A stretch of DNA of 64,000 bases from Betaproteobacteria bacterium. GTDB lineage: Bacteria; Pseudomonadota; Gammaproteobacteria; Burkholderiales; SG8-39. Made by a program: the position numbers and the translations under genes. The notes under the pieces are model-generated. The model was not told the DNA's origin and did not search any database. It worked only from the letters and a program-made list of their open reading frames with translations. This document shows, piece by piece, positions 27,931 through 43,658 of this stretch (positions are counted from its first letter, which is position 1; each line of letters opens with the position of its first letter). The DNA lies in assembly GCA_016210745.1 (NCBI GenBank), contig JACQTO010000125.1, forward strand, positions 1 through 64,000, given 5' to 3'.

Positions 27931-30047
27931 GCATAATCATGCGCAGTGCCCAGCGGTTCGCAATTCTCGCTTTAGGCTTGATCGCTGCCCAGGTCGCGCT
28001 GGCCCAGAATTCGATCGAGTCTTTCCACGTCACCCAGCAGGGCGGGCAGGTGCTGGTGCGGGTGGGCCTCAAGAACCCCATCGAGACCGCCCCGGCGAGC
28101 TTCACCATCGCTGCGCCTGCGCGCATCGCCTTCGATTTTCCCAAGACGAGCAACTCGCTCGGCCGCAACCGTCAGGATATCGGCGAGGGGGACCTGCGTT
28201 CGATGAACCTGGTCGAGGTAGGCGATCGAGCGCGCTTGGTGCTTAATTTGCGCAATCTGGTGCAATACGAGTCCAAGGTCGAGGGCAAGAATCTCCTGGT
28301 AACCCTGACCGCTGCCGCCGCGCCCGCTGCCGCCGCGGGTTCGCGCTTTGCCGAAGGGCGCGCCGACGCAACCCATGCGCTGAAGGACATCAATTTTCGC
28401 CGCGGCCGCGGCGGCGAAGGCCGAATCGTTGTCGATCTCTCCGACACTTCCACCGGAATCGACATCCGCCAGCAGGGGCAAACGATCATCGTCGATTTCA
28501 TCAAGACGACCATGCCCGACAGCCTGCGCAAGCGCTTGGACGTCGTAGATTTCGCCACGCCGGTTCAGAGTATCAGCACCTTCCCGCAAGGGGAGAACGT
28601 GCGCATGGTCATCGAGCCCAGGGGGCTGTGGGACCACAATGCCTATCAGACCGACACCCAGTTCGTGGTCGAGGTCAAGCCGGTCCAGTACGATCAGAAC
28701 AAGCTGGTACAGGGAACCCGCGCCGGTTACCAGGGCGAGAAGCTCTCGCTCAATTTCCAGAACGTCGAGGTGAGGAGCGTCCTCAACGTTATCGCCGATT
28801 TTACCGATCTGAACATCATCACCAGCGACACGGTACAGGGAAACCTGACCCTGCGGCTTAAGGATGTCCCCTGGGATCAGGCGCTTGACATTATCCTCCA
28901 GACCCGCGGCCTGGACATGCGCAAGAACGGCAACGTGGTCTGGATCGCCCCGCGCGATGAGCTTGCCACCAAGGAAAAGCTTGCGCTCGAGGCGCAGCAG
29001 CAGATCACCGAGCTCGAACCGGTGCGAACCGAAACGTTCCAGCTGAACTACGCCAAAGCCGAGGTGGTGGCGAGAATGCTCGGCGACGAAAAGCAGCGCA
29101 TGCTCTCCAAGCGCGGCAGCGTTGTGGTGGACGGGCGCACCAACCAGCTGTTCGTACAGGACGTCGGCACGAGGCTCGACGACGTGAGGAAACTGATCGT
29201 CAAACTCGACGTATCGGTGCGCCAGGTACTGATCGAGGCGCGCATCGTCGAAGCGAACGACACGTTCAGCAAGAACCTGGGTGCGAAGCTCGGCTACCTG
29301 GATGCCAGCCTGGCAGTTGGTGATAGGCCCGGAAGCACCTTCGGCATACTCGGTGGTTCGCGAGTCAACATGACAGGCAACTATCAGGGCATCGGCGAGC
29401 AATCCAGTCCCAACGTCCAAATTTCCGGAGGGAGCTTCGTCCCCAACACGCAGTTCGTCAATTTGCCCGCAGGCGGCATCGGCGGTTTCACCGCGGGCAG
29501 CCTTGCCATCAGTCTATTTAACAAGAGCCTGACCAAATTCATCAACTTGGAGCTGTCTGCCCTGGAGGCCGACGGCAAGGGCAAGATCATCTCCAGCCCG
29601 CGCGTGATGACGGCCGACAACGTCGAGGCGGTGATCGAGCAGGGAACCGAGCTTCCGTACCAGCAGGCGACCTCTTCGGGCGCGACTTCGATCGTGTTCC
29701 GCAAGGCCAACCTGTCGCTCAAGGTCAAGCCGCAGATCACCCCTGACGGCAATATCGTCATGGCTCTGGACATCAACAAGGATGCAGTGGGGCAGGTGAC
29801 CACACAGGGTTTTGCCATCGACACCAAGCATGTGAAGACCGAAGTGCTGATCGAAAACGGCGGCACGGTGGTGATCGGCGGTATCTACACGCAGGATACC
29901 CGCACCACCAACACCAAGGTCCCGTTGTTCGGTGACTTGCCGGTGGTCGGAAATCTGTTCAAGAACCAGTCGCGCCAGGACAACAAGACCGAGCTGCTGG
30001 TGTTCATTACGCCGCGGCTGGTGCTCGAGCGGATGGGCCAGCGCTAG
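27927..30047 (+). CDS. pilQ: Type IV pilus secretin PilQ
   Basis: 706 residues. A Sec signal peptide is followed by two AMIN domains that bind peptidoglycan (about 35-120 and 155-240), a secretin/TonB short N-terminal domain (LNVIADFTDLNIITSD), an N1 domain, and the C-terminal secretin pore with VPLFGDLPVVGNLFKNQ. It forms the outer-membrane channel through which the pilus emerges. A strong terminator follows closely, closing the operon. Confidence 0.96.
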   Translation: MSIIMRSAQRFAILALGLIAAQVALAQNSIESFHVTQQGGQVLVRVGLKNPIETAPASFTIAAPARIAFDFPKTSNSLGRNRQDIGEGDLRSMNLVEVGDRARLVLNLRNLVQYESKVEGKNLLVTLTAAAAPAAAAGSRFAEGRADATHALKDINFRRGRGGEGRIVVDLSDTSTGIDIRQQGQTIIVDFIKTTMPDSLRKRLDVVDFATPVQSISTFPQGENVRMVIEPRGLWDHNAYQTDTQFVVEVKPVQYDQNKLVQGTRAGYQGEKLSLNFQNVEVRSVLNVIADFTDLNIITSDTVQGNLTLRLKDVPWDQALDIILQTRGLDMRKNGNVVWIAPRDELATKEKLALEAQQQITELEPVRTETFQLNYAKAEVVARMLGDEKQRMLSKRGSVVVDGRTNQLFVQDVGTRLDDVRKLIVKLDVSVRQVLIEARIVEANDTFSKNLGAKLGYLDASLAVGDRPGSTFGILGGSRVNMTGNYQGIGEQSSPNVQISGGSFVPNTQFVNLPAGGIGGFTAGSLAISLFNKSLTKFINLELSALEADGKGKIISSPRVMTADNVEAVIEQGTELPYQQATSSGATSIVFRKANLSLKVKPQITPDGNIVMALDINKDAVGQVTTQGFAIDTKHVKTEVLIENGGTVVIGGIYTQDTRTTNTKVPLFGDLPVVGNLFKNQSRQDNKTELLVFITPRLVLERMGQR

Positions 30048-30068
30048 CCTCGCCCGGGTTCTAGTTAA

Positions 30069-30097
30069 AAAAAGGCCGGCCCCGAGCCGGCCTTTTT
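30069..30097. terminator. Intrinsic terminator after pilQ
   Basis: AAAAAGGCCGGC and GCCGGCCTTTTT form a 12-bp stem around a five-base loop. The T5 run on the plus strand terminates the pil operon, and the A-run would allow action on the other strand too. It overlaps the track's start of aroK, arguing for the later GTG. Confidence 0.88.
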
Positions 30098-30131
30098 GTC
30101 TCCACTTGCCTGCCGCGGCTACAATAGCCGC

Positions 30132-30659
30132 GTGAACGGCAACATTTTCATCGTCGGCATGATGGGGGCGGGCAAGACAACCGTCGGTCGCATCCTGGCC
30201 CAGCGGCTCCACAAGGTGTTTCACGATACCGACCACGCGATAGAGGCGCGCACCGGAGTGCGCGTGGCGATGATCTTCGACGTCGAAGGGGAGTCCGGAT
30301 TCCGCAAGCGCGAGGTCGAGCTGGTGGAGGAACTCACCGCGCTCGAGAACATCGTGCTCGCGACCGGGGGCGGCGTGATTCTGGATCCGCACAACCGCAA
30401 ACGTTTGAGCGAGCGCGGCTGCGTTGTCTATCTGCATGCGCTGCCCAAAGAACTGTGGCAGCGCACGCGACACGACAGGAAACGGCCGCTGCTGCGCACC
30501 GAGGACCCGCGCGCGCGCCTGGAAGAGCTGTACCGATTTCGCGATCCCCTTTACCGGGAGGTGGCCGACCTGGTTGTCGACACGGGCCGTCAGAGCGTCA
30601 ACGCCCTCGTGACGCAGCTCCTCGGACTGCTCGAACCGACATGCAGACTCTCCGTGTAG
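30132..30659 (+). CDS. aroK: Shikimate kinase
   Basis: 175 residues from the GTG at 30132 ([12 protein letters not shown]). The track's start 12 codons earlier overlaps the pilQ terminator. The P-loop GMMGAGKTT, the DTD shikimate/Mg motif (DTDHAIE), GGGV and the lid region [12 protein letters not shown] are all present. It phosphorylates shikimate in aromatic amino acid synthesis. aroB follows with a 19-base overlap, so both steps are co-expressed. Confidence 0.95.
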   Translation: MNGNIFIVGMMGAGKTTVGRILAQRLHKVFHDTDHAIEARTGVRVAMIFDVEGESGFRKREVELVEELTALENIVLATGGGVILDPHNRKRLSERGCVVYLHALPKELWQRTRHDRKRPLLRTEDPRARLEELYRFRDPLYREVADLVVDTGRQSVNALVTQLLGLLEPTCRLSV

Positions 30660-31720
30660 CGCTGGGTGCGCGCAGCTATCCGATTCATGTCGGGGAGGGC
30701 GCTATGGACAACCTCGGACTGATCACGCCGCTGCTGCGATCGAACACGGCCGCAATAGTGACCAATGTGACCGTAGCGCCGCTCTATTTGGAGCGCTTCG
30801 CCGCGGCTCTCGCGGCCGCGGGCGTACAGTGTGTGCAGGTCGTTCTGCCCGACGGCGAGGCGTACAAGAACTGGGAGACGCTCAACAGCGTCTATGACCG
30901 GCTGCTCGAGGCGCACTGCGACCGCCAAACGACGATCATCGCGCTTGGCGGCGGCGTGGTGGGCGATATCGCCGGTTTTGCCGCAGCAACCTACCAGCGG
31001 GGTGTCTCCTTCATTCAGGTTCCCACCACCCTACTTGCCCAGGTGGATGCTTCGGTCGGGGGCAAGACCGGTATCAATCATCCGCTCGGCAAGAACATGA
31101 TCGGCGCTTTCCACCAGCCGCTTGCGGTGCTCGCCGACACGAGTACGCTCCGAAGCCTGCCCATGCGCGAGCTGCGCGCCGGGTTGGCCGAAGTAATCAA
31201 GCATAGCCTTATCCGGGACGTGGTCTTGTTCGAATGGCTCGAGGCGAATCTCGAGAAGTTGCTTGCGCGTGAGGATGCTGCGCTGGTGCACGCCGTGCTT
31301 CGCTGCTGTGAAATCAAGGCCGAGATCGTGGCAGCCGACGAGCGTGAAACCGGCGAGCGCGCACTGCTGAACTTCGGCCACACGTTTGGCCACGCGATCG
31401 AGAACGCGAAGGGCTATGGTGTCTGGCTGCACGGGGAGGCGGTGGCGGCGGGCATGGCTCTCGCGGTGGACTTGTCCCGCAGGCTCGGCGGCCTGACGGC
31501 GGCTGATGCCGCGCGCGTCGTTGAACTCATTGCCCGAGCCGGGCTGCCGACCGCAGTACGGGGCGTATCGCCGCAACAGTTCACGGCGCTGATGGGGCTG
31601 GACAAGAAAGCGGCCGCGGGCCGCCCCCGTTTCATCGTGCTCGATCGGCTGGGCGCCGCGAGCATTCGTGATGACGTGTCTAGCGGCGACCTGAACGATA
31701 CCCTGGCAACCGCGGCGTAG
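30641..31720 (+). CDS. aroB: 3-dehydroquinate synthase
   Basis: 359 residues from the ATG at 30641; the track extends it upstream in a frame that overlaps aroK. NAD+-binding [20 protein letters not shown], substrate residues in [12 protein letters not shown] and the metal His pair in [11 protein letters not shown] are visible. It converts DAHP to 3-dehydroquinate, the second step of the shikimate pathway. It overlaps aroK by 19 bases. Confidence 0.96.
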   Translation: MQTLRVALGARSYPIHVGEGAMDNLGLITPLLRSNTAAIVTNVTVAPLYLERFAAALAAAGVQCVQVVLPDGEAYKNWETLNSVYDRLLEAHCDRQTTIIALGGGVVGDIAGFAAATYQRGVSFIQVPTTLLAQVDASVGGKTGINHPLGKNMIGAFHQPLAVLADTSTLRSLPMRELRAGLAEVIKHSLIRDVVLFEWLEANLEKLLAREDAALVHAVLRCCEIKAEIVAADERETGERALLNFGHTFGHAIENAKGYGVWLHGEAVAAGMALAVDLSRRLGGLTAADAARVVELIARAGLPTAVRGVSPQQFTALMGLDKKAAAGRPRFIVLDRLGAASIRDDVSSGDLNDTLATAA

Positions 31721-31915
31721 GCAGTAGGCGCTCGCTCGGTCCCTGTCCCGTGTTTGTCGAAACCCTTGCGAACGATTTGTCGCTGCTTGCGCAGCGGTTG
31801 GACACGCGAGCGCTTGAAGCAGAGGCGTTTCGTGAGTAAACTTAGCGGTTCGCCTGGAAGTTTCGAGTCTCTTCGGTGCCGGGCGAGGCCGCCAAACCTT
31901 TATTGAGGTAGAACC

Positions 31916-36559
<4,644 letters not shown>

Positions 36560-36585
36560 GGCCGCATTTATAGGGTCGCAAAGCA

Positions 36586-38031
36586 ATGGGAAAGATCACC
36601 GGATTTCTGGAGTATCAGCGCCTGGAAGAGGCGCATGAAGCGCCCGAGCAGCGCAAGAAGCACTATCGCGAGTTCCATCAGCACCTGACCGACGAGCAGG
36701 CCGGAATTCATGGTGCGCGATGCATGGACTGCGGCGTTCCTTTTTGCATGCTGGGATGCCCGATCAACAACATCATCCCCGACTTCAACGACCTGGTCTT
36801 CAAGCAGGACTGGAAAGAGGCGATTACCACCCTGCATTCGACCAACAACTTTCCCGAGTTTACCGGGCGCGTGTGCCCCGCGCCGTGCGAGGAGGCCTGT
36901 GTCCTGCGCATCATCGACGATCCGGTCGGCATCAAATCGATCGAGCACGCGATCATCGACAAGGCGTGGGAGGAAGGCTGGGTGCAGCCGCTGCCCCCCG
37001 AGCACAAGACAGGAAAGCGCGTGGCGGTGGTCGGCTCCGGCCCGGCGGGGATCGCGTGCGCGCAGCAGCTCGCGCGCGCCGGACATGACGTGGTCGTTTT
37101 CGAGAAGAACGACCGCATCGGCGGTCTGCTTCGCTACGGCATCCCGGATTTCAAGCTGGCCAAATCGCTGATCGACCGGCGCATGGAGCAGATGCGCGCC
37201 GAAGGCGTGGAGTTCCGCGTCGGCCAAAGCATCGGGATCGATGTGCCGGCGAAAAAGCTCGTGGATGAGTTCGATGCGGTGGTGCTCGCCGGCGGTGCGG
37301 AGGTTCCCCGCGACCTCCCGGTGCCGGGGCGCGAACTGGAGGGCATCCACTTCGCCATGGAATTCCTGGAGTTGCAGAACCGGCGCGTCGCCGGGGAGAA
37401 GAAGGTGCGCGAACTGTTCGCTACCGGCAAGCACGTCGTCGTCATAGGCGGGGGCGACACGGGCTCCGACTGTGTCGGCACTTCCAATCGGCAGGGTGCA
37501 AGATCGATTACCCAGTTCGAACTGCTGCCACAACCGCCGGTCGAGAGGGATCCGCTGGCCAGCTGGCCCTACTGGCCGATGAAGCTGCGCAGCTCCGATT
37601 CGCACGAAGAAGGCTGCAGCCGCGACTGGTCGGTGGCCACCAAGTCATTCAAAGCGAAGAGCGGCAAAGTGACGGCGCTCCTCGCCGCGCGCGTGGAATG
37701 GAAGAAGGACGAGGCCACCGGGCAGATGAAAATGGTCGAAATCCCCGGCAGCGAGTTCGAAATCCCTGCGGACCTGGTGCTGCTCGCCATGGGGTTTGTC
37801 TCGCCGATGCAGCCGGTGCTCGACGCGTTCGGAATCGAAAAGGACGCGCGCGGCAACGCCAAGGCGAGCACCGACGGCCCGGGCTGCTATGCGACTTCCG
37901 CGCCCAAAGTATTTGCGGCGGGGGACATGCGCCGCGGCCAGTCGCTCGTGGTATGGGCGATCCGCGAGGGAAGGCAATGCGCGCGCGCGGTCGACGAGTT
38001 CCTGATGGGATCTTCCGAATTGCCTCGGTAG
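36586..38031 (+). CDS. gltD: Glutamate synthase, small subunit
   Basis: 481 residues. The N-terminal cysteine-rich part ([19 protein letters not shown] and [14 protein letters not shown]) holds two 4Fe-4S clusters; the FAD site is [13 protein letters not shown] and the NADPH site [11 protein letters not shown]. It passes electrons from NADPH to GltB. It starts 26 bases after gltB, so the two are one operon. Confidence 0.97.
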   Translation: MGKITGFLEYQRLEEAHEAPEQRKKHYREFHQHLTDEQAGIHGARCMDCGVPFCMLGCPINNIIPDFNDLVFKQDWKEAITTLHSTNNFPEFTGRVCPAPCEEACVLRIIDDPVGIKSIEHAIIDKAWEEGWVQPLPPEHKTGKRVAVVGSGPAGIACAQQLARAGHDVVVFEKNDRIGGLLRYGIPDFKLAKSLIDRRMEQMRAEGVEFRVGQSIGIDVPAKKLVDEFDAVVLAGGAEVPRDLPVPGRELEGIHFAMEFLELQNRRVAGEKKVRELFATGKHVVVIGGGDTGSDCVGTSNRQGARSITQFELLPQPPVERDPLASWPYWPMKLRSSDSHEEGCSRDWSVATKSFKAKSGKVTALLAARVEWKKDEATGQMKMVEIPGSEFEIPADLVLLAMGFVSPMQPVLDAFGIEKDARGNAKASTDGPGCYATSAPKVFAAGDMRRGQSLVVWAIREGRQCARAVDEFLMGSSELPR

Positions 38032-38230
38032 GGGTCGTTCCCGCGTGGTAGGCATGACCCTGCGAACTCGGGGGGCGCAAATTCGGATGTTCCAACCGAC
38101 GCTGTTTCCCCGCTTGCATTGGGATAGCGGACTCAATGGTGGGCGCCGCTCCCCACGCGCTCTCAGCCGCGTGCTCCAGAGCCCATGCTAAGATACTTTG
38201 GATGATTCCCCAGTCGCAGCAGACCATTCC

Positions 38231-39595
38231 GTGAACGTTGTCATTCTCGCCGCCGGACAGGGCAAGCGCATGTATTCCGACACCCCCAAGGTGTTGCACG
38301 CTCTGGCGGGCAAGCCCTTGCTCGCGCATGTCGTCGATACGGCGCGCGAGCTTTCTCCGAAGCGCATTTGCGTGGTGTACGGTCATGGCGGCGAAGCCGT
38401 GCGCGAGAGCTTGTCTTCGCGCGTAGGCACGAGCCCGATCACCTGGGTGCTGCAAGAGCCGCAGCTCGGAACGGGACACGCGCTCAAGCAAGCGCTGCCG
38501 CATCTGGAGGACAGTGCTACGACGCTCATTCTCTACGGCGATGTGCCACTGATCCGGGGCGCGACCCTCAAGCGGTTGTGCGCGGCGGCGGGCGCCGGCA
38601 TGGCCGTGCTTACGGTCGAGCTCGACGACGCGCAAGGCTACGGGCGCATCGTGCGCAAGGCAGGTGCCATCGAGCGCATCGTCGAACAGAAGGACGCAAA
38701 CCCCGCCGAGCAGGCGATTCGGGAAGTGAACACCGGCATCATGGTGGTGCCGACAGCGAAACTGAATGCCTGGCTGGGGCGGCTCTCGAACGAGAACGCG
38801 CAAAGCGAGTATTACCTCACCGATATCGTTGCGCTGGCAGTCGCCGAAGGAACGAGCGTCTCCGGCGTTCAGCCGCACGCCGTGTGGGAGACCCTTGGCG
38901 TCAACAGCCGCAACCAGCTCGCCGAGCTGGAACGCGTCTACCAGGGAAATGTCGCCGGCGAGTTGATGGGCCGCGGCGTGACGCTGGCCGACCCCGCGCG
39001 CATCGACGTGCGCGGTCATCTCGGGTGCGGCCGCGACGTGACGATCGACGTCAATTGCGTATTCGAAGGCGAGGTCGCCCTCGGTGACCGCGTCAGCATC
39101 GGGGCGAATTGCGTGGTGAAGAACGCGCGCGTTGCCTCCGGCACGCGCATCGAGCCTTTCTGCCACATCGAGGACGCCGATATCGGCGCGAACTGCCGCG
39201 TCGGCCCGTATGCGCGCATCCGCCCGCATACCGTCCTCGACGAAGACGTGCACGTGGGCAACTTCGTCGAGGTGAAGGCGAGCACGATCGGCAAGGGCTC
39301 CAAGGCGAACCACCTCGCCTACATCGGCGACAGCGAAGTCGGCCGCAATGTCAACGTGGGCGCAGGCACCATCACGTGCAATTACGACGGAGCCAACAAG
39401 CACCGCACCGTGATCGAGGACGATGTTTTCATCGGCTCGGATACCCAATTGGTGGCGCCTGTGCGCGTGGGCCGCGGCGCGACCCTCGGTGCGGGCACCA
39501 CGCTCACCAGCGACGCGCCCGAGGGGCAGCTCACCGTGTCGCGCGCCAAGCAAGTATCCATACGCGGCTGGAAGCGCCCGGTGAAAACGAAGTGA
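38231..39595 (+). CDS. glmU: Bifunctional GlmU: UDP-GlcNAc pyrophosphorylase / GlcN-1-P acetyltransferase
   Basis: 454 residues from the GTG giving [14 protein letters not shown], the conserved family N-terminus; the track's TTG 11 codons earlier is unlikely. The uridyltransferase domain ([15 protein letters not shown]) fills residues 1-230 and the left-handed beta-helix acetyltransferase the rest, with NYDGANKH near the active site. It makes UDP-N-acetylglucosamine for peptidoglycan and LPS. glmS follows within 22 bases, so successive pathway steps are coupled. Confidence 0.96.
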   Translation: MNVVILAAGQGKRMYSDTPKVLHALAGKPLLAHVVDTARELSPKRICVVYGHGGEAVRESLSSRVGTSPITWVLQEPQLGTGHALKQALPHLEDSATTLILYGDVPLIRGATLKRLCAAAGAGMAVLTVELDDAQGYGRIVRKAGAIERIVEQKDANPAEQAIREVNTGIMVVPTAKLNAWLGRLSNENAQSEYYLTDIVALAVAEGTSVSGVQPHAVWETLGVNSRNQLAELERVYQGNVAGELMGRGVTLADPARIDVRGHLGCGRDVTIDVNCVFEGEVALGDRVSIGANCVVKNARVASGTRIEPFCHIEDADIGANCRVGPYARIRPHTVLDEDVHVGNFVEVKASTIGKGSKANHLAYIGDSEVGRNVNVGAGTITCNYDGANKHRTVIEDDVFIGSDTQLVAPVRVGRGATLGAGTTLTSDAPEGQLTVSRAKQVSIRGWKRPVKTK

Positions 39596-39616
39596 GAAAT
39601 AAGGAGTGAGGCCAAA

Positions 39617-41461
39617 GTGTGCGGCATAGTCGGTGCAATCGCGCAGCGTAATGTCGTCCCGATTCTCCTGGAGGGCCTGAAACGGCTCGAGTACCGGGGT
39701 TACGATTCCGCCGGCGTTGCGGTGCTGGACAGCGCGGCGCAAGGACGCGCATCGCTGCGACGGCTGCGCTCCACCGGCCGCGTGGCCGAGCTGGAAAAAC
39801 TCTCGCAGGCCGACGCTTTGTCGGGCAGGATCGGCATCGCCCATACGCGCTGGGCGACGCACGGCGTACCCTCGGAAAAGAACGCGCATCCCCATGTCTC
39901 CGGGGGCGTATCCGTGGTGCACAACGGCATCATCGAGAATCACGACGAACTGCGCAGCGCGCTGCGCGCCAAGGGTTACGAATTCGTTTCCGACACCGAC
40001 ACCGAGGTCATTGCCCATCTTGTGCACTCGAACCTGCGTTCGGGTGTGAGCCTCTTCGAGGCGGTGCGCGAGAGCGTCGCGCAATTGGTCGGGGCCTACG
40101 CGATTGCCGTGGTGAGCGAGACCGATCCCGCGCTCTTCGTGGTCGCCCGCCACGGCGCTCCGCTGCTGCTCGGGCTGGGAGACGGCGAGAACTTCGCGGC
40201 TTCGGACGCTTCGGCGCTGGTGCAGGTCACACAGCGCATGATCTATCTGGAAGACGGCGATTGCGCCGAAGTCGCGACAGGAAACGTACGAATCATCGAT
40301 GCCAAAGGAGCCGCGGTCGAGCGAGCGGTGCATGCCTCGCAGCTCACGGCGGCGGCGGTCGAGCTGGGCCCTTACCGTCATTTCATGGAAAAGGAAATTC
40401 ACGAACAGCCCATGGCGGTGGCCAACACGCTGGAAATGGTGACCAACGCGCAGTCGGTTTCGCCGCAGCTCTTCGGCGTGGAAGCCGAGCGTATCCTGCG
40501 CGAGGTCGACTCGGTGCTGATCCTCGCCTGCGGCACGAGTTATCACGCCGGCATGGTCGCCCGCTACTGGCTGGAGGGTTTTGCCGGCATTCCCTGCAAC
40601 GTCGAAATCGCGAGCGAGTACCGTTACCGCGATTCGGTGCCGAACGCGAATGCGCTGGTGGTCACGATTTCGCAGTCGGGCGAGACCGCCGATACCCTGG
40701 CTGCGCTCCAGTACGCAAAGAAACTGGGACAGCGCTATTCGCTGTGCATCTGCAACGTGCCAGAATCGGCGCTCCTGCGCGCCTCCGACCTGCGCTTTCT
40801 CACCCGCGCCGGCCCGGAAATCGGCGTTGCCTCGACCAAGGCGTTTACGACCCAGCTTGCGGCGCTGGTGCTGCTCACCATGACCCTGGCAAAGGTCCGC
40901 GGCCGGCTGCCGCGCGAGCGCGAGGAGGAACTGCTCACCGCGCTGCGCCACCTTCCGACGGCACTGCAGAACGTACTGCACGTCGAGCCCCAGGTGAAGA
41001 TGTGGGCGGAGAAGTTCTCGCAAAATCACCACGCGCTCTTTCTCGGCCGCGGCATCCACTATCCGATCGCGATGGAGGGCGCGCTGAAATTGAAGGAGAT
41101 CTCCTACATCCATGCCGAGGCCTACGCCGCAGGCGAGCTCAAGCACGGTCCGCTTGCGCTGGTCGATAAGCACATGCCGGTGATCGCCATCGCGCCCAAG
41201 GACGCGCTGTTCGAGAAGTTGAAATCGAATTTGCAGGAAGTGCGTGCACGCGGCGGCGAGCTGCACGTGTTCGCCGATCAAGACACCAAGATGACCGGCG
41301 GGGACGGCATCCAGGTGATCCGCATGCCCGATCATGCGGGATTGCTCTCGCCCATCCTGCACACCATTCCGCTGCAACTGCTCGCCTACCATGCGGCCCT
41401 GGACCGCGGCAACGACGTCGATAAGCCGCGCAACCTCGCAAAATCGGTTACGGTCGAGTAG
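39617..41461 (+). CDS. glmS: Glutamine--fructose-6-phosphate aminotransferase
   Basis: 614 residues. The start is a GTG directly before the catalytic Cys (CGIVGAI), as needed for the class II amidotransferase. Two SIS sugar-isomerase domains follow ([14 protein letters not shown] and the C-terminal [13 protein letters not shown]). It makes glucosamine-6-phosphate from fructose-6-phosphate and glutamine, the first committed step to UDP-GlcNAc. No glmS ribozyme is seen upstream, as expected outside Gram-positives. Confidence 0.97.
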   Translation: MCGIVGAIAQRNVVPILLEGLKRLEYRGYDSAGVAVLDSAAQGRASLRRLRSTGRVAELEKLSQADALSGRIGIAHTRWATHGVPSEKNAHPHVSGGVSVVHNGIIENHDELRSALRAKGYEFVSDTDTEVIAHLVHSNLRSGVSLFEAVRESVAQLVGAYAIAVVSETDPALFVVARHGAPLLLGLGDGENFAASDASALVQVTQRMIYLEDGDCAEVATGNVRIIDAKGAAVERAVHASQLTAAAVELGPYRHFMEKEIHEQPMAVANTLEMVTNAQSVSPQLFGVEAERILREVDSVLILACGTSYHAGMVARYWLEGFAGIPCNVEIASEYRYRDSVPNANALVVTISQSGETADTLAALQYAKKLGQRYSLCICNVPESALLRASDLRFLTRAGPEIGVASTKAFTTQLAALVLLTMTLAKVRGRLPREREEELLTALRHLPTALQNVLHVEPQVKMWAEKFSQNHHALFLGRGIHYPIAMEGALKLKEISYIHAEAYAAGELKHGPLALVDKHMPVIAIAPKDALFEKLKSNLQEVRARGGELHVFADQDTKMTGGDGIQVIRMPDHAGLLSPILHTIPLQLLAYHAALDRGNDVDKPRNLAKSVTVE

Positions 41462-41529
41462 GCGGGAGTGGCGACTCCACGCAATGAATCACGCGCTCGC
41501 CTGCGCCAGCATTTCCCTTTCCGAGTGCG

Positions 41530-41925
41530 TCAGGCAGCCAGACGCTCGTCGATATCGGCGTTGATGGCGCGATAGCGCAGCGTTACGAGCGAGAGCTTCG
41601 CCTGACTCATCGACCATTGTTCGAGCTGCTCCCTGTGCGCGGCAAGGGAACCCTGCGAAATGTGGAACCCGATCGCTTTGCCCGCGAAGTCTCCAGCCGG
41701 ACGCAGTATGACCGACGAGCCGTCATCCAGGCCCGCGGGCTCGAACATCAAGCCGCCGATCGGCGCCGGACCGCACGCGCTCAGCGCCTCGATATCGTTT
41801 TCGTAGTGGGGGCTTACCAGGCCCGATTCCAGGTTCAGGCTGACCAGCACCGCGTGCGCGATGAGTTGGCCCGCCGCGTCGGTCCAACCGGCGCTGCATA
41901 GCATCTTCAGTGCAACAGTCTTCAT
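41530..41925 (-). CDS. Hypothetical protein
   Basis: 131 residues from MKTVALKMLCSAGW at 41925; the track's upstream extension of 53 residues looks non-coding. It is a mixed alpha/beta, mildly acidic protein without signal peptide or membrane helix and with a possible sheet region LMFEPAGLDDGSSVILRPAG. I recognise no domain. It stands alone on the minus strand behind glmS, convergent with it. Confidence 0.55.
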   Translation of the reverse strand: MKTVALKMLCSAGWTDAAGQLIAHAVLVSLNLESGLVSPHYENDIEALSACGPAPIGGLMFEPAGLDDGSSVILRPAGDFAGKAIGFHISQGSLAAHREQLEQWSMSQAKLSLVTLRYRAINADIDERLAA

Positions 41926-42311
41926 GTCGAATCCCGAGCATCGGAGTGAGGAGGGCGCGAAGATAGCGCCAGTTGCCGCCATCGCCGAGTAGGCAAAGGC
42001 TGTATTTGACCGGGCAAAATCCCCCAGCGCGCGCCTGTGTAGTCGGAATTTGCGGGACGGGACCCCGGCAGCTTGATGCAACACGCGGCGAGCAGGCCCG
42101 AGTGCAAGGTGTTGCAGCTATCGGGCCGCGCGGCCGCATTGAGATGCCGGCGATCCGTGAAGTATTCACGCCGCTAATGTCATCGTCATGAGCTAGATTC
42201 CGTTAACGGAGTCTAAATAGCGAGAAACGGACGCCATGACCACAAACACTCCGCAGTAATTCCGCCGTTGCTGTAATCACCGAAGCAGTGACAGATAGAA
42301 AGGAGATCGAA
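41926..42311. other. Intergenic stretch with a near-perfect 22-bp palindrome
   Basis: No gene is supported here. At 42194-42215 a 22-bp palindrome centred on TTCCGTTAACGGA pairs at 10 of 11 positions and could be a repressor site for the glycine-zipper gene downstream. The RBS of that gene (AAAGGAGA) closes the stretch. Confidence 0.5.
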
Positions 42312-42992
42312 ATGGAAACGCAAGCAAACAGATCCATCCATCCGCTGTTTCTTACCGCGGGCATCGCCGTGATTTTGTTCTGTGCCGTCGGTATTGCGGC
42401 AGTTATGGGCTGGATTCCGACTTCGGTCGGCAAATCCGGCGAGGTGGCGGCGCCGGCGCTCCCCGACAAAGTCTCGCGTGCACCCGCGTCCGGCGTATCC
42501 GACGGGACGGCAGCGGCAAGACCGCAGTCGAAGCCGGTCGCGAAAACCGCCTCCAAACCTACTCAGGTTGCGGGCAATGCTTCCACCGCAGCGCGTAATG
42601 CTCCCGCCGCCAATTCTCCTGCGCCCGCACCGGTGCAAATGAGTGCCGCGCCCAAGTGCACCGAATGCGGTGTGGTCGAGTCGGTGCGAGAAGTGGAAAC
42701 GCAAGGCCAGGCATCCGGCCTAGGGGCCGTGGGCGGTGCCGTCGCGGGCGGAGTTCTTGGCAACCAGGTCGGTGGCGGCCGAGGAAAAGACGTCATGACC
42801 GTCGTCGGCGCGGTGGGCGGCGCCCTCGCGGGCCATCAAATCGAGAAAAAAGTGAAATCGACCAAGAGTTACGAAATCACCGTCCGCTTTGAAAACGGCT
42901 CGACCCGCGTATTCACCGAGGCCAATGCGCCGGCTTGGCGTCAGGGGGACAAGGTCAGGATCGTCAACGACCGGATTCAGCCCAACGCGTAG
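42312..42992 (+). CDS. Glycine-zipper 2TM-domain membrane protein
   Basis: 226 residues from the ATG at 42312, behind AAAGGAGATCGAA; the track adds eight residues. A membrane helix (LFLTAGIAVILFCAVGIAAVMGW) is followed by a long Ala/Pro/Ser-rich linker, then CTECGVVESVREV, the glycine-zipper pair (GAVGGAVAGGVLGNQVGGG and VVGAVGGALAGH) and a small beta domain ending VRIVNDR. This arrangement is common in cell-envelope proteins of the SlyB/Rickettsia 17-kDa type, but here with an N-terminal anchor instead of a lipobox. The role is unknown, probably envelope stability. Confidence 0.82.
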   Translation: METQANRSIHPLFLTAGIAVILFCAVGIAAVMGWIPTSVGKSGEVAAPALPDKVSRAPASGVSDGTAAARPQSKPVAKTASKPTQVAGNASTAARNAPAANSPAPAPVQMSAAPKCTECGVVESVREVETQGQASGLGAVGGAVAGGVLGNQVGGGRGKDVMTVVGAVGGALAGHQIEKKVKSTKSYEITVRFENGSTRVFTEANAPAWRQGDKVRIVNDRIQPNA

Positions 42993-43186
42993 AAGGGGTA
43001 TCCACGTCTGAGTCGACAAGATGAGGATCGGACCACCGCGATCGTTGATCAGAGAGAAGATGCGCGGGCACGACGCCGGGCGCATCTGACACTCCGAGGA
43101 TCGCCCGATCGCGGCGGCCTGCTGCGCAGGAACTCTTGAACTTTTGTTTTGCGATGCAGTCGATGTACTGCTAGACTTGCGCCCGC

Positions 43187-43537
43187 ATGCGGAACCAAAT
43201 TCAAAAATTCGTGCTGTGCCTGCTGCTTGCCTGCCTGCCGTTGCAAAGCGTGGCAGCGCCGGCGCACGCGCTTTTCTGCGGCGATGCGTACCAACAGGAC
43301 GCTCAAGCAGCGGCACATGATCACGCCGCCGGCGATCAGCACTCCCATGACTCGACCGGTGATCAGGCAGGGCACGCCGCACTGGAGTGCTGCCATTATT
43401 ATTTCTCCGCCATCGTGCCGGGCGTGGCCGCAGACTCTCCGCAGAGCGTAGCCGCGTTCGAGCCGCGGTCGCCTGCCAGCCTGTATTTCGTCTTTCCCAA
43501 GTTCCCCGAACGCCCGCCGTTAGCCCTCGCCGCCTGA
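43187..43537 (+). CDS. CzcI-like small exported protein (head of efflux operon 1)
   Basis: 116 residues with a signal peptide (FVLCLLLACLPLQSVA) and a His/Cys-rich middle (AAAHDHAAGDQHSHD, then ALECCHYYF). Such proteins stand at the head of czc-type operons as CzcI, thought to be periplasmic metal-binding or regulatory proteins. A second one begins efflux operon 2 at 50699. It precedes the outer-membrane factor gene by about 120 bases containing a GC-rich hairpin. The metal is not known. Confidence 0.7.
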   Translation: MRNQIQKFVLCLLLACLPLQSVAAPAHALFCGDAYQQDAQAAAHDHAAGDQHSHDSTGDQAGHAALECCHYYFSAIVPGVAADSPQSVAAFEPRSPASLYFVFPKFPERPPLALAA

Positions 43538-43658
43538 TCGGCGAGCGGCGGCAATTACCCCCTTACCGGGGCTGACCCCGTTCGTTGCGGATGCGGTTCG
43601 CATCCGCGCGCGTAGTACGCCGGACTTTCCGGCATTGAACGTGACGCGGGGAACATCG

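Noticed and set aside
38032-38230. Possible fourth hairpin repeat between gltD and glmU
   Set aside because: No TCTC..CAGTTGC arms or long inverted repeat found.
39596-39616. glmS ribozyme upstream of glmS
   Set aside because: Only about 20 bases separate glmU and glmS, and the ribozyme is a Gram-positive feature.
37649-41392. 1247-aa minus-strand ORF
   Set aside because: Antisense to gltD, glmU and glmS and spans several genes; composition typical of shadow frames.
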